Source: Bizionia sp.
Lineage (GTDB): Bacteria > Bacteroidota > Bacteroidia > Flavobacteriales > Flavobacteriaceae
NCBI GenBank assembly: GCA_018067115.1
Contig: JAGPVI010000247.1
Coordinates: 1-17,571 of the forward strand
DNA length: 17,571 nt
Direction: 5' to 3'
The translations under genes and the position numbers were made by a program. The notes under the pieces are model-generated. The model worked only from the letters and a program-made list of their open reading frames with translations, searched no databases and was not told the origin of the DNA. Position 1 is the stretch's first letter. Every line of letters begins with the position of its first letter. Of this stretch, positions 6,571-13,983 are shown in pieces.

Positions 6571-6676
6571 CAATCGGTTTTTTAACCGGATTGTATGGAT
6601 TTTTGTCACGCTTGTGCGTGACGAAAAGGAATAGCAAGAGGGTAACACGCTGCGCGATGTTTCGGATTCCTTTTCG
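6571..6676. other. Candidate origin of transfer (oriT): nested inverted repeats in front of the mob genes
   Basis: Three dyads lie close together in the only large gap beside the relaxase operon. CAATC-GGTT pairs with AACC-GGATTG (6571-6593, one bulge). GTCACGC/GCGTGAC has a TTGT loop (6605-6622). CGAAAAGGAAT (6622-6632) is an exact 11-bp inverted repeat of ATTCCTTTTCG (6666-6676), enclosing 33 bases with GGGTAACACGCTGCGCG. Known oriT regions place such dyads next to the nick site, and in the btgA/btgB-type elements oriT is expected upstream of the mob genes. The nick position itself cannot be told. The rest of 6416-6798 has a small hairpin at 6548-6562 and the repeats described at 6736-6788. 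Confidence 0.6.
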
Positions 6677-6735
6677 TTTTTAAATAGCTGATTACCAGCG
6701 ATTTGAATATGTTTTAATTTCCTGACAACCACCGA

Positions 6736-6788
6736 TTTGCGACAAACGGGCTGGAAACACCCATTTTTAGGGAAGATTTTGCGACAAA
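6736..6788. promoter_or_regulatory. Pair of TTTGCGACAAA dyads, candidate protein-binding sites
   Basis: The 11-bp dyad TTTG-CGA-CAAA occurs at 6736-6746 and again at 6778-6788, exactly 42 bp apart (about four helical turns). The second ends 10 bp before the start codon at 6799. A wider inverted repeat CCGATTTG/CAAATCGG (6732-6739 and 6785-6792) frames them. Position suggests an operator or accessory-protein site for the product of 6799-7179; the binding protein is not shown. Confidence 0.45.
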
Positions 6789-6798
6789 TCGGCGAAAT

Positions 6799-7179
6799 AT
6801 GGACTCATTTATTGGAATTAGATTTAAAAAGGAAACTGCAAAGCGTTTCCAAACTTTCTCACGCACTTACTTCAAATCGCACACCGAGGCAATGGCAACG
6901 ATGCTCGATTTTTTCTTTTATAATGAAATCTCGCCAAAGGAAAAATTAGGTCCGACAGGGAGAACTATTGAAGCCAAACTTTTAAAAAGAATCAACGCGG
7001 TAATTGCCATAATGCGAGACGTAGAAAAGACACAAACCAAACCTACGGTAGCGATGATTCAATCACTTTTTGAAACCGAAGAGCCAACTAAAAAACCGCT
7101 GATAGTTGAAAAGAAATATGCTGAAGAAAGAAAAGAAGTCCGCTTTCGCGAAAAGCAAAATCCGAGTAATCAACTATAA
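6799..7179 (+). CDS. BfmA/BtgA-like mobilization accessory protein
   Basis: A 126-aa basic protein. The start IGIRFKKETAKRFQTFSRTYFKSHTEAMATMLDFFFYNEI (residues 4-43) resembles the DNA-binding N-terminus of the BfmA/BtgA mobilization proteins of Bacteroidota: a short beta strand and two helices, ribbon-helix-helix-like. The rest is helical and Lys/Glu-rich. Such proteins bind oriT and help the relaxase form the relaxosome. It is the first gene of a three-gene mob operon, 11 bp before the relaxase gene, and directly follows the oriT candidate and paired dyads. An out-of-frame reading from 6737 is a shadow. Confidence 0.8.
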   Translation: MDSFIGIRFKKETAKRFQTFSRTYFKSHTEAMATMLDFFFYNEISPKEKLGPTGRTIEAKLLKRINAVIAIMRDVEKTQTKPTVAMIQSLFETEEPTKKPLIVEKKYAEERKEVRFREKQNPSNQL

Positions 7180-7190
7180 ATATTTGAAGG

Positions 7191-8222
7191 ATGTATATCA
7201 CAATCACAGCTCAAAAATTAGGCGGTAATTATAGCCAAAGTTCAGCGGATTTTGTAGACTATTTAGAGAAAGAAAATGAAGGTTTAGAACAGCGAGATAT
7301 GGAACACTTTTTTAATCAATATGGCAATGAAATTTCCGCTGAAGAAGTGGTCAAAGAAATTGATGGCAACACCACAAAATTGAAAAAGAAAGAACCTAAA
7401 TTTTATTCCATTACGGTCAGTCCATCCAAGTATGAACTAAAACGATTACAGAACAATCGAGAAGATTTAAAAACTTACACCAGAGAGATAATGAAAGATT
7501 ATGTCGCATCCTTCAATCGAGAAATTAACGGACGACCTATTACAATCGATGACATTAAATATTATGCAAAAATTGAACATCAACGAACCTTTAAGGGAAC
7601 GGATATTCAGATAAAAGAAAACCAACCTTTCGCTACGAAAATACTTCAGCTCAAAAATGATATCCGTAAAATTGAAAGCGGAACAATAGAAGGAAATATT
7701 AAACACAAGGAAAAGGAAATAGCAAAATTAGAAAAGCACGCGCCACACCAACAAAGCGGAAAAAGGATAGTACAGGGAATGGCAAAAGACGGAAACCAAA
7801 GTCACATTCATATCATCGTGAGCAGAAAAGACGCTTCAAATTCGGTCAGTCTTTCACCAGGAAGTAAACACAAAGCTTCAGAAGTTGAAATGCACGGTAA
7901 AAATGTAAAACGAGGTTTTGATAGAGACAAATTTTTCGAGAAAGCAGAAAAGACTTTTGACAAGACATTTGGCTACAAACGTAACTTTGCAGAAACCTAT
8001 AAAGCACGAAAAGATTTTGTCAAGAATCCCAACTTATATTTTGCTGCCTTAATGAAATTACCAGCTAATGAAAAAGCGTTGGCATTTAAAATGATTACAA
8101 AAACAGGATTGCCAGTCATTCCAACTATTCCAGTAAGTCAGGCACAAATCGCACTCAGAGTTTTTAAACGGTTAAGACGAGGTGCTGAAATTGCTATAAA
8201 ATCAAGTTCTATAGGAATCTAA
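7191..8222 (+). CDS. Relaxase/mobilization protein with HxH motif (DUF5712/BtgB/MobB-like)
   Basis: A 343-aa protein expected to nick oriT and stay linked to the transferred strand. The key signature is GNQSHIHIIVSRKD, with the His-x-His pair at residues 205 and 207; an earlier His130 in YYAKIEHQR could complete the metal site of an HUH nuclease. Candidate catalytic tyrosines lie near the N-terminus (Y2, Y14, Y24), which starts YITITAQKLGG. A Lys/Glu-rich coiled segment spans about 150-185, and the C-terminus is basic. I recall this family as DUF5712, sometimes labelled MobB, which should not be confused with molybdenum-cofactor MobB. It sits between the accessory protein and the coupling protein with gaps of 11 and 5 bp. 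The mechanism is inferred from the motif. Confidence 0.85.
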   Translation: MYITITAQKLGGNYSQSSADFVDYLEKENEGLEQRDMEHFFNQYGNEISAEEVVKEIDGNTTKLKKKEPKFYSITVSPSKYELKRLQNNREDLKTYTREIMKDYVASFNREINGRPITIDDIKYYAKIEHQRTFKGTDIQIKENQPFATKILQLKNDIRKIESGTIEGNIKHKEKEIAKLEKHAPHQQSGKRIVQGMAKDGNQSHIHIIVSRKDASNSVSLSPGSKHKASEVEMHGKNVKRGFDRDKFFEKAEKTFDKTFGYKRNFAETYKARKDFVKNPNLYFAALMKLPANEKALAFKMITKTGLPVIPTIPVSQAQIALRVFKRLRRGAEIAIKSSSIGI

Positions 8223-8227
8223 ATACT

Positions 8228-9817
8228 ATGCAAATAGATAATCTTATAACGACACTTTTAATTATTGGTCTAACCAGTACTGCTTTCTATGTGATGTTTC
8301 GGGTAAGTAGATATGCGTTTCTTTTGAATATCACAATACTTTCATTTCTCGTATTCTATATTTCTGAAGGGAATGAATTAACAACTTTATTTCTTTATTT
8401 AGTTTGTCCGCTGATGCTAATAAATACAGGACTGTATGTGTTTCTGCATAAAACCGAAAACACACAAAACGGAAATTTAAAATACCAAGTCAATTTTGCA
8501 ACGACCAGAGGAAACTTCAAATTAGATAATATTAAACGTGGAGCATCCGTCATAGGTTCTGCGGGAAGTGGTAAGACAGAAAGTGTGGTTTATGGATTTC
8601 TAAAACATTTTCAGAAAGAGAGCTTTTGCGGAATTATTCACGATTACAAAGATTTTGAACTAACCGAAATGGCATATCCACTTTTCAAGGATAGTAATAT
8701 TCCGTTTAAGGTTATTTCCTTCGATAAAATTATACATAGGGTAAATCCTATTGCGCCACGCTATTTAGAGAACGAGGAAAGCGTAAACGAGGTGTCTCGA
8801 GTTTTAATTGAAAACCTTTTGGAACAAAGGGAATCGGGAACTACAGGAACGACAAAATTCTTTAACGATGCAGCTGAAGGTTTGATTGGTGGATTGATTT
8901 GGAAATTAAAAACCGACTACCCTAAATATTGTACACTACCGCATTTGATAGCGATTTACCAACACCTCGATACAGATAGCTTAATTCAATTTTTGGAAAC
9001 CAACACCACATCAAGAGCGATGGCAGATGCATTTATCAGCGGTAAGGATTCTGAAAGGCAGACCGCAGGTGTTAAAAGTACGTTGGCAAATGCGTTGAAA
9101 CGAATTAGTACGCAGCGTATTTTTATGGCGTTATCCGCAGACGAAGTGCCACTCAATATAAATAGTCCAGAAAATCGTTGTGTAATTTCAATTGTCAACA
9201 ATCCAAAATTTGAAACTTCCTATTCACCAGTTATTGCAACTATTATTCACACGATTACTAAGCAAATGAGTGTGAGAAATAGTGAACCTTCATTTCTTTT
9301 GATGGAAGAAGCACCGACTATTAGATTATTAAATATGCACCGTATTCCTGCCACACTAAGAAGCTATAATATATCTACTATTTACGTAATGCAAGATAAA
9401 ATACAAAACGATATGATGTATGGCGACAAAGCAAGTAAGGCTATATTGAGCAACCTTTCTTATCAATTTTTTGGAAAAGTCAACGATCCTGATACTGCAA
9501 AATATTACGAGCGCTTTTTTGAGATAGTTAAAGACCCAACAAAAAGTGTCAGTCGTGGCCATAACCTGGATTTTGATACAAGAATTACCACAGGAGAGAA
9601 AGAAATTCCTAAGATTAGGGCTGATGTATTTTTTCGATTGAAGCAAGGAGAGTTTATTACGTATGCTGATGGGAAGGATAAAAGGGTGCAATTTAAGTTA
9701 CAGGACATTAAAAGAGAACTTCCCGTCCTTTCAAGAGAATATTTAAATGAAGAATTGGAAGCTAATTTTGAAAGGGTTTATAGTGAAGCCCTTTCGATTT
9801 TTCAATTATTAAAGTAA
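8228..9817 (+). CDS. VirD4/TraG-like type IV coupling protein
   Basis: A 529-aa membrane ATPase that would link the relaxosome to a type IV secretion channel at the inner membrane. Hydrophobic segments at about residues 6-25, 31-46 and 52-74 form the membrane anchor. Walker A is GSAGSGKT (110-117), and the Walker B region is SFLLMEEAPT (355-364, Glu360-Glu361 in place of the usual Asp-Glu), followed by YVMQD (386-390) as the likely sensor. It is 5 bp after the relaxase stop and closes the mob operon. No VirB-type channel genes lie in the window, so the element either borrows a channel or encodes it elsewhere. Confidence 0.9.
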   Translation: MQIDNLITTLLIIGLTSTAFYVMFRVSRYAFLLNITILSFLVFYISEGNELTTLFLYLVCPLMLINTGLYVFLHKTENTQNGNLKYQVNFATTRGNFKLDNIKRGASVIGSAGSGKTESVVYGFLKHFQKESFCGIIHDYKDFELTEMAYPLFKDSNIPFKVISFDKIIHRVNPIAPRYLENEESVNEVSRVLIENLLEQRESGTTGTTKFFNDAAEGLIGGLIWKLKTDYPKYCTLPHLIAIYQHLDTDSLIQFLETNTTSRAMADAFISGKDSERQTAGVKSTLANALKRISTQRIFMALSADEVPLNINSPENRCVISIVNNPKFETSYSPVIATIIHTITKQMSVRNSEPSFLLMEEAPTIRLLNMHRIPATLRSYNISTIYVMQDKIQNDMMYGDKASKAILSNLSYQFFGKVNDPDTAKYYERFFEIVKDPTKSVSRGHNLDFDTRITTGEKEIPKIRADVFFRLKQGEFITYADGKDKRVQFKLQDIKRELPVLSREYLNEELEANFERVYSEALSIFQLLK

Positions 9818-9949
9818 CCAAATATTATTTTTTTATTAATCCCCTGATGATTTTTAGATTTTCTACTGACTATACAGGAATTCACATTTATCTTCTACCA
9901 ATTCTTAGTATATTTAATTTTTGTTAAAACTGAATTCTGGTTAATTATA
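9818..9949. other. Short AT-rich gap between mob operon and ATPase gene
   Basis: 131 bp, very AT-rich, with no clear terminator stem and no convincing promoter. It marks the boundary between the transfer module and the defence cargo. The ATPase gene must be transcribed from here or by read-through from the mob operon. Confidence 0.4.
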
Positions 9950-12220
9950 ATGATAGCATCAATTACATTAAATAATATAACAAGTTACAATGAAGAAGTA
10001 ACCATCGCGGAGTTAAAAAAGCTCAATTTTTTTTACGGCAATAATGGTTCGGGAAAATCTACAATAGCAAAATACCTATATCATTTGTATGCTTCAGAAG
10101 AAAATCAATATTTGAATATTGAGAGCTGTAGTCAAATAGGTTATCAAGAAGAAAATACTCAATTATTGGTCTTTGATGAAGGTTTTATCGAAAGAAATTT
10201 TATTGAAAATGAAAACTTAAATGGCATATTTTCGCTAGACGAGCAGAATGAGGATATTGATAATATCATAAAAACAGAACAGCAAAAAATTAAAGCTAAT
10301 GATTTGTTTTATATAGAACTTGATCAAGAGAAATCTGCTATTTCTGAAAGTAAACAAACCAATTTTACAACATTAAAAACACAAATTTTCAGAAAACGTG
10401 ATGTTTTTAAAGACCTTCTAAAAATATCTCTAAAACATTCTGGAAATAGTAATAATCATCTATTTGAAATTAAGCGAATATTAAAAGAAGAAAAAGAAAA
10501 GGATATCTCATTAACATATATAAACAATGCGTACCTAGATTTGTTTGAAAATGAGATTTTAGAAATTAAAACTAATGTAAAGCCTGATTTATATAAAGAA
10601 CTCAGAACTCTTGAAAGTACGATTAACAAGGTATTAGACACAATCATAGTTGGAAATCAAGATATAGATATTGCTGCTTTAATTGAAAAGTTAAATATCA
10701 AAAAATGGGTAGAAGAAGGGATTAACTATACTGACAAGACTGGAGAAAATCAGACTTGTCCATTTTGTCAAGAACAGACCGTTAGTGAAACTTTAATTAA
10801 AAAATTTGAAAGTTATTTTAATGAAACTTATAAAACAAAAATTAAGAAAATTGAAGACCTAAAAGAAGAGTATGAAATTTCTTATAACAAGTTAATAACT
10901 AATCTTCAAGAAATTGAAGAAGTTTACAATCCAAATCAAAAGACAACTGTATTAATAAAAGAAATTGAGCAATTCTTCTCGGACAATAAAGCTATGATTC
11001 AGTATAAAATTGATCATAGTAACGAAAAGATAGTAATAACGAGTGTATTTAATTTCAAGACAAAATTAAGCGATTTAATAAAATCATTAACAAATCATAA
11101 TAAAACTTTTTACTCTTTAGACGAAAAGAAAGTCGAGCTTATAGAAGATATATGGTCTTATATGGCTTACCATAGTAAATATGAGATTAAAAAGAATATT
11201 GAAGATGAGTATAATCTAGCGCTATTCTTTTTTGAATTCGATGAAATCAAGAGACAAGTATATGGAGCATCACAAAAGTCGCTGAAAATCATTGAGGAAA
11301 ACCGAAGTTTAACCGTTGATACAGATACGGCTAAAGACAATATCAATGATATTTTGACTAGTAGTGGTATTACAGGTTTTAAAATAGAAAAGATTGAAGA
11401 AGATAATAGTATTCCTAAATACTATCTTAAGCGCGAAGGATTAGGTTCTAATAGCCCTGAAATTTTCAAAACTTTAAGTGAAGGGGAAAAAAATTTCATA
11501 TCATTTTTGTACTTCCATCAACTATGTATTGGTTCTGATAATGAGGCTAATATAGAAAAGAAAAAAATAGTTGTTATAGATGATCCAGTATCTAGTTTAG
11601 ATAGTCAAGTTCTTTTCTTAGTTACCACTCTGATTAGGGACCTTGTGAAAAAGAAAGGAAGAACTGGTTCCGCCCGAAGTGACTTTTTTAATGAATCAAT
11701 TCGACAAGTTTTTGTGCTCACACATAATACATATTTTTTTAAAGAAGTAACATTTCCAATGGGTAATAAACTATGCTATGATATTGCTTATTTTCAAGTA
11801 GCAAAAATTAATGGAAAATCAGGAATTACTCGACTAGACAAAAATAATATTGATAATGATTATAATTTATTATGGAGAGCTCTTACAGAATTAAGGACGA
11901 ATCCTGAAAACCAAAACAATATTGTAATTGGAAATCTTATGAGAAGAATATTACAAACCTTTTTAAATTTTACAAGGACTAATAGTAATGAATGGAAAAT
12001 AATTGAAGAATTACCTCAAGACGACCCAAAACGAATTATTTTTAGTTCACTAATTTCACAAATAAATGATGATAGCCACGAATCTAATCCACTTGATGAA
12101 TTGCACTTTCAGAGAATGGGACAAGCTAATACAGTAGATTTATTTGATGTCTTTGAGCTTATTTTTAAGGATATAGGAGGTGAAGAACATTTTAATGCAA
12201 TGTCGGCGATTGTAAGGTAA
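9950..12220 (+). CDS. AAA_13/RloC-like ATPase with zinc-hook CPFC motif
   Basis: A 756-aa ABC/SMC-type ATPase. Walker A is GNNGSGKST (30-38). A coiled-coil middle carries TCPFCQEQ, with Cys270 and Cys273, as in zinc hooks, and a helix-rich stretch at about 285-325. The ABC signature is LSEGEKN (509-515), Walker B is VVIDDPVSSLD (541-551) and the H-loop is LTHN (590-593). Length and order match RloC/PrrC-type ATPases (AAA_13 family), where the C-terminus is an anticodon nuclease with an Arg...Glu...His triad. Here the comparable stretch reads NLMRRILQTFLNF (662-674) with SH at 709-710, so Gln669 stands where I expect the Glu. The start is at 9950. The second gene follows after 10 bp, indicating an operon. 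A defence role as sensor/ATPase is inferred; intrinsic tRNase activity is uncertain. Confidence 0.85.
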   Translation: MIASITLNNITSYNEEVTIAELKKLNFFYGNNGSGKSTIAKYLYHLYASEENQYLNIESCSQIGYQEENTQLLVFDEGFIERNFIENENLNGIFSLDEQNEDIDNIIKTEQQKIKANDLFYIELDQEKSAISESKQTNFTTLKTQIFRKRDVFKDLLKISLKHSGNSNNHLFEIKRILKEEKEKDISLTYINNAYLDLFENEILEIKTNVKPDLYKELRTLESTINKVLDTIIVGNQDIDIAALIEKLNIKKWVEEGINYTDKTGENQTCPFCQEQTVSETLIKKFESYFNETYKTKIKKIEDLKEEYEISYNKLITNLQEIEEVYNPNQKTTVLIKEIEQFFSDNKAMIQYKIDHSNEKIVITSVFNFKTKLSDLIKSLTNHNKTFYSLDEKKVELIEDIWSYMAYHSKYEIKKNIEDEYNLALFFFEFDEIKRQVYGASQKSLKIIEENRSLTVDTDTAKDNINDILTSSGITGFKIEKIEEDNSIPKYYLKREGLGSNSPEIFKTLSEGEKNFISFLYFHQLCIGSDNEANIEKKKIVVIDDPVSSLDSQVLFLVTTLIRDLVKKKGRTGSARSDFFNESIRQVFVLTHNTYFFKEVTFPMGNKLCYDIAYFQVAKINGKSGITRLDKNNIDNDYNLLWRALTELRTNPENQNNIVIGNLMRRILQTFLNFTRTNSNEWKIIEELPQDDPKRIIFSSLISQINDDSHESNPLDELHFQRMGQANTVDLFDVFELIFKDIGGEEHFNAMSAIVR

Positions 12221-12230
12221 AAGGCTATTT

Positions 12231-13916
12231 ATGATAAAAACTGTACAAAGATTAGAATTCGAGAATGTCTTTCCCGAAGAACAACAGAAGGATATTTTAG
12301 AGTATTTGGGAGCTATTTCAAAATTCCTACTTTTAGATATTATAGGTTTCAGTAATACAGTACCACAGTTCAATTTTGATAACTTTTTCAATAATCAAGA
12401 TGTTCAATGGGATGTTATTCAGAGGGTTACGAAATATTGTAAAAAAAATAATATAGCTGAACCACCAGAAGTAGTATCGAGGGAAGCAAGTCTTAGACTT
12501 GCAGAAATAATTTTGACAAATCGAGAAACTTTGTTGGAGGGCAATAGAAATGATGATAAAGATGCTGATGAAATTAACATTTTTAAAGCGTTTCTTATTA
12601 TTAATAAAGAAGTCAACGTAAAACAAAATTTTGGAAATGAAAAAGTGAACATTGATAAAATGGCAGATATGCTTATTACTTTGTCATTTTCATCAGCAGA
12701 TATTGGGCTATACTCGAATACCGATTTAGAATTTGGAAAGCTACTATACACAACAATATTTAAGTTCGAATTCCTTTTAAGTTTCTTATCATCAAGTGAA
12801 GATTATAAATATCTTGAAAAAGCATTGTATAGAAACTTTAAAGAAGAAAACATAGAAGGTCTAAATGCACAGGTCAAGCTATTTTTAGGTACAGTATTAA
12901 AAATGAAATTTGATAATAGCTATAAACTAGTTCCTGCAAAATCAAAACATTTACGGTTTTTGAATACATTAGCATCAGCTAAAATTGATGAATCTGAGGA
13001 TTTTACTAATCTAAAGAATTATCCGCTTTATAAAGTTGATGATGCCACGTTTTCAATAATAGATTATTTCTTCGCTGTAGATAAATTTTTTAAGAGTGTA
13101 CGTTTCATCTTAAAAGACGCCTTTAATTCACATCATAATTTGCAACCAAGAGATGGTTCTTTCTTTAGCTTTTTCAATACAAAGTTCTCTGAAGAATTTC
13201 TAATGAAACGAGTTCTAGATGACGTTTTTCATAAAAAGTATATTGTAAAAAGACAAGAAGCTGAAACTAAAGATAATGAGCCAGATTATTATGCTCGTCA
13301 TAATAACAGAATTTACCTTTTTGAAAATAAGGATATTCTAGTTGCAGCAGGTATAAAAAGTTCATCTGATATTGATGAAATTAGAAAGTTATTAAAAAAT
13401 AAATTTTTAAAAGACGGAAGCCGTGCTGTTGGAATAGGACAACTAGTAAAATCTATAGAACAGATAGTCAATAATCAATTTCCATTCGATGATTATGTAA
13501 ATAATAAGAACAATCTGACCATTTATCCAATATTACTAGTGAGCGATAGAATATTTGAAGTAATGGGAATGAATTTCATTTTAAACCAATGGTATCTAGA
13601 ATTAGTACGGGAGAAATTAGGCGAACAATATAATCCAAGTATTATTAGGGATTTAACATTTATTGATATGGATACTTTAATTTATTGGTTACCTCACCTA
13701 AAAAAGAAAGACAGTAATTTAAAAGATATTATAGATTCGCATCATAAGGCTATGAAAAAAGTTGCCAATATCAATACTCCAAACATTCAAGAAGGCATAC
13801 TCCAAGCTAATAAATCTTTTTACAATCGACTTTCTCCAATAAGTAACCGATTTAGTGAATATAAGTTTCCTTTTAACTTACTTGTTGATAAATTCAGGGA
13901 AGTACTGCCTAAATAA
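12231..13916 (+). CDS. 561-aa protein, no recognised family, with a PD-(D/E)XK-like nuclease signature
   Basis: Soluble and mostly helical over the first ~330 residues, with no membrane segment. Residues 350-367 read EPDYYARHNNRIYLFENK: a Pro-Asp (D352) then a beta strand ending Glu365-x-Lys367, the layout of the PD-(D/E)XK nuclease core. A downstream helix, GIGQLVKSIEQI (401-412), could supply the Gln/Lys often seen in this fold. I do not recognise the family as a whole. It is 10 bp after the AAA_13-type ATPase gene on the same strand, so the two probably form a complex or a sensor/effector pair. Its stop lies 67 bp from the convergent brxL end. Its very AT-rich codon use resembles the ATPase gene. 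The nuclease role is inference from a short motif. Confidence 0.75.
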   Translation: MIKTVQRLEFENVFPEEQQKDILEYLGAISKFLLLDIIGFSNTVPQFNFDNFFNNQDVQWDVIQRVTKYCKKNNIAEPPEVVSREASLRLAEIILTNRETLLEGNRNDDKDADEINIFKAFLIINKEVNVKQNFGNEKVNIDKMADMLITLSFSSADIGLYSNTDLEFGKLLYTTIFKFEFLLSFLSSSEDYKYLEKALYRNFKEENIEGLNAQVKLFLGTVLKMKFDNSYKLVPAKSKHLRFLNTLASAKIDESEDFTNLKNYPLYKVDDATFSIIDYFFAVDKFFKSVRFILKDAFNSHHNLQPRDGSFFSFFNTKFSEEFLMKRVLDDVFHKKYIVKRQEAETKDNEPDYYARHNNRIYLFENKDILVAAGIKSSSDIDEIRKLLKNKFLKDGSRAVGIGQLVKSIEQIVNNQFPFDDYVNNKNNLTIYPILLVSDRIFEVMGMNFILNQWYLELVREKLGEQYNPSIIRDLTFIDMDTLIYWLPHLKKKDSNLKDIIDSHHKAMKKVANINTPNIQEGILQANKSFYNRLSPISNRFSEYKFPFNLLVDKFREVLPK

Positions 13917-13983
13917 TATATTAAAATATTGAGAGACACAACATCATTAAAAATGTGTATAACCACTCTTGCCTTTAAACGAG
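13917..13983. other. Convergent gap between the putative nuclease gene and brxL
   Basis: 67 AT-rich bases between two convergent gene ends. I see no strong stem with a T-tract on either strand, so transcription from the two sides may overlap here. Confidence 0.35.

Noticed and set aside
6737..6949. 70-aa plus-strand reading frame overlapping the accessory mobilization gene
   Set aside because: It overlaps the better-supported gene at 6799-7179 in another frame, has no family resemblance, and its start lies in the paired dyad sites.
7191..8222. Molybdenum-cofactor protein MobB
   Set aside because: The similar name is misleading. The HxH motif and the location in a mobilization operon indicate a relaxase.
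12140..12751. Overlapping minus-strand reading frames of 83-110 aa
   Set aside because: They are antisense shadows of the ATPase and putative nuclease genes, with no start context or recognisable motif.
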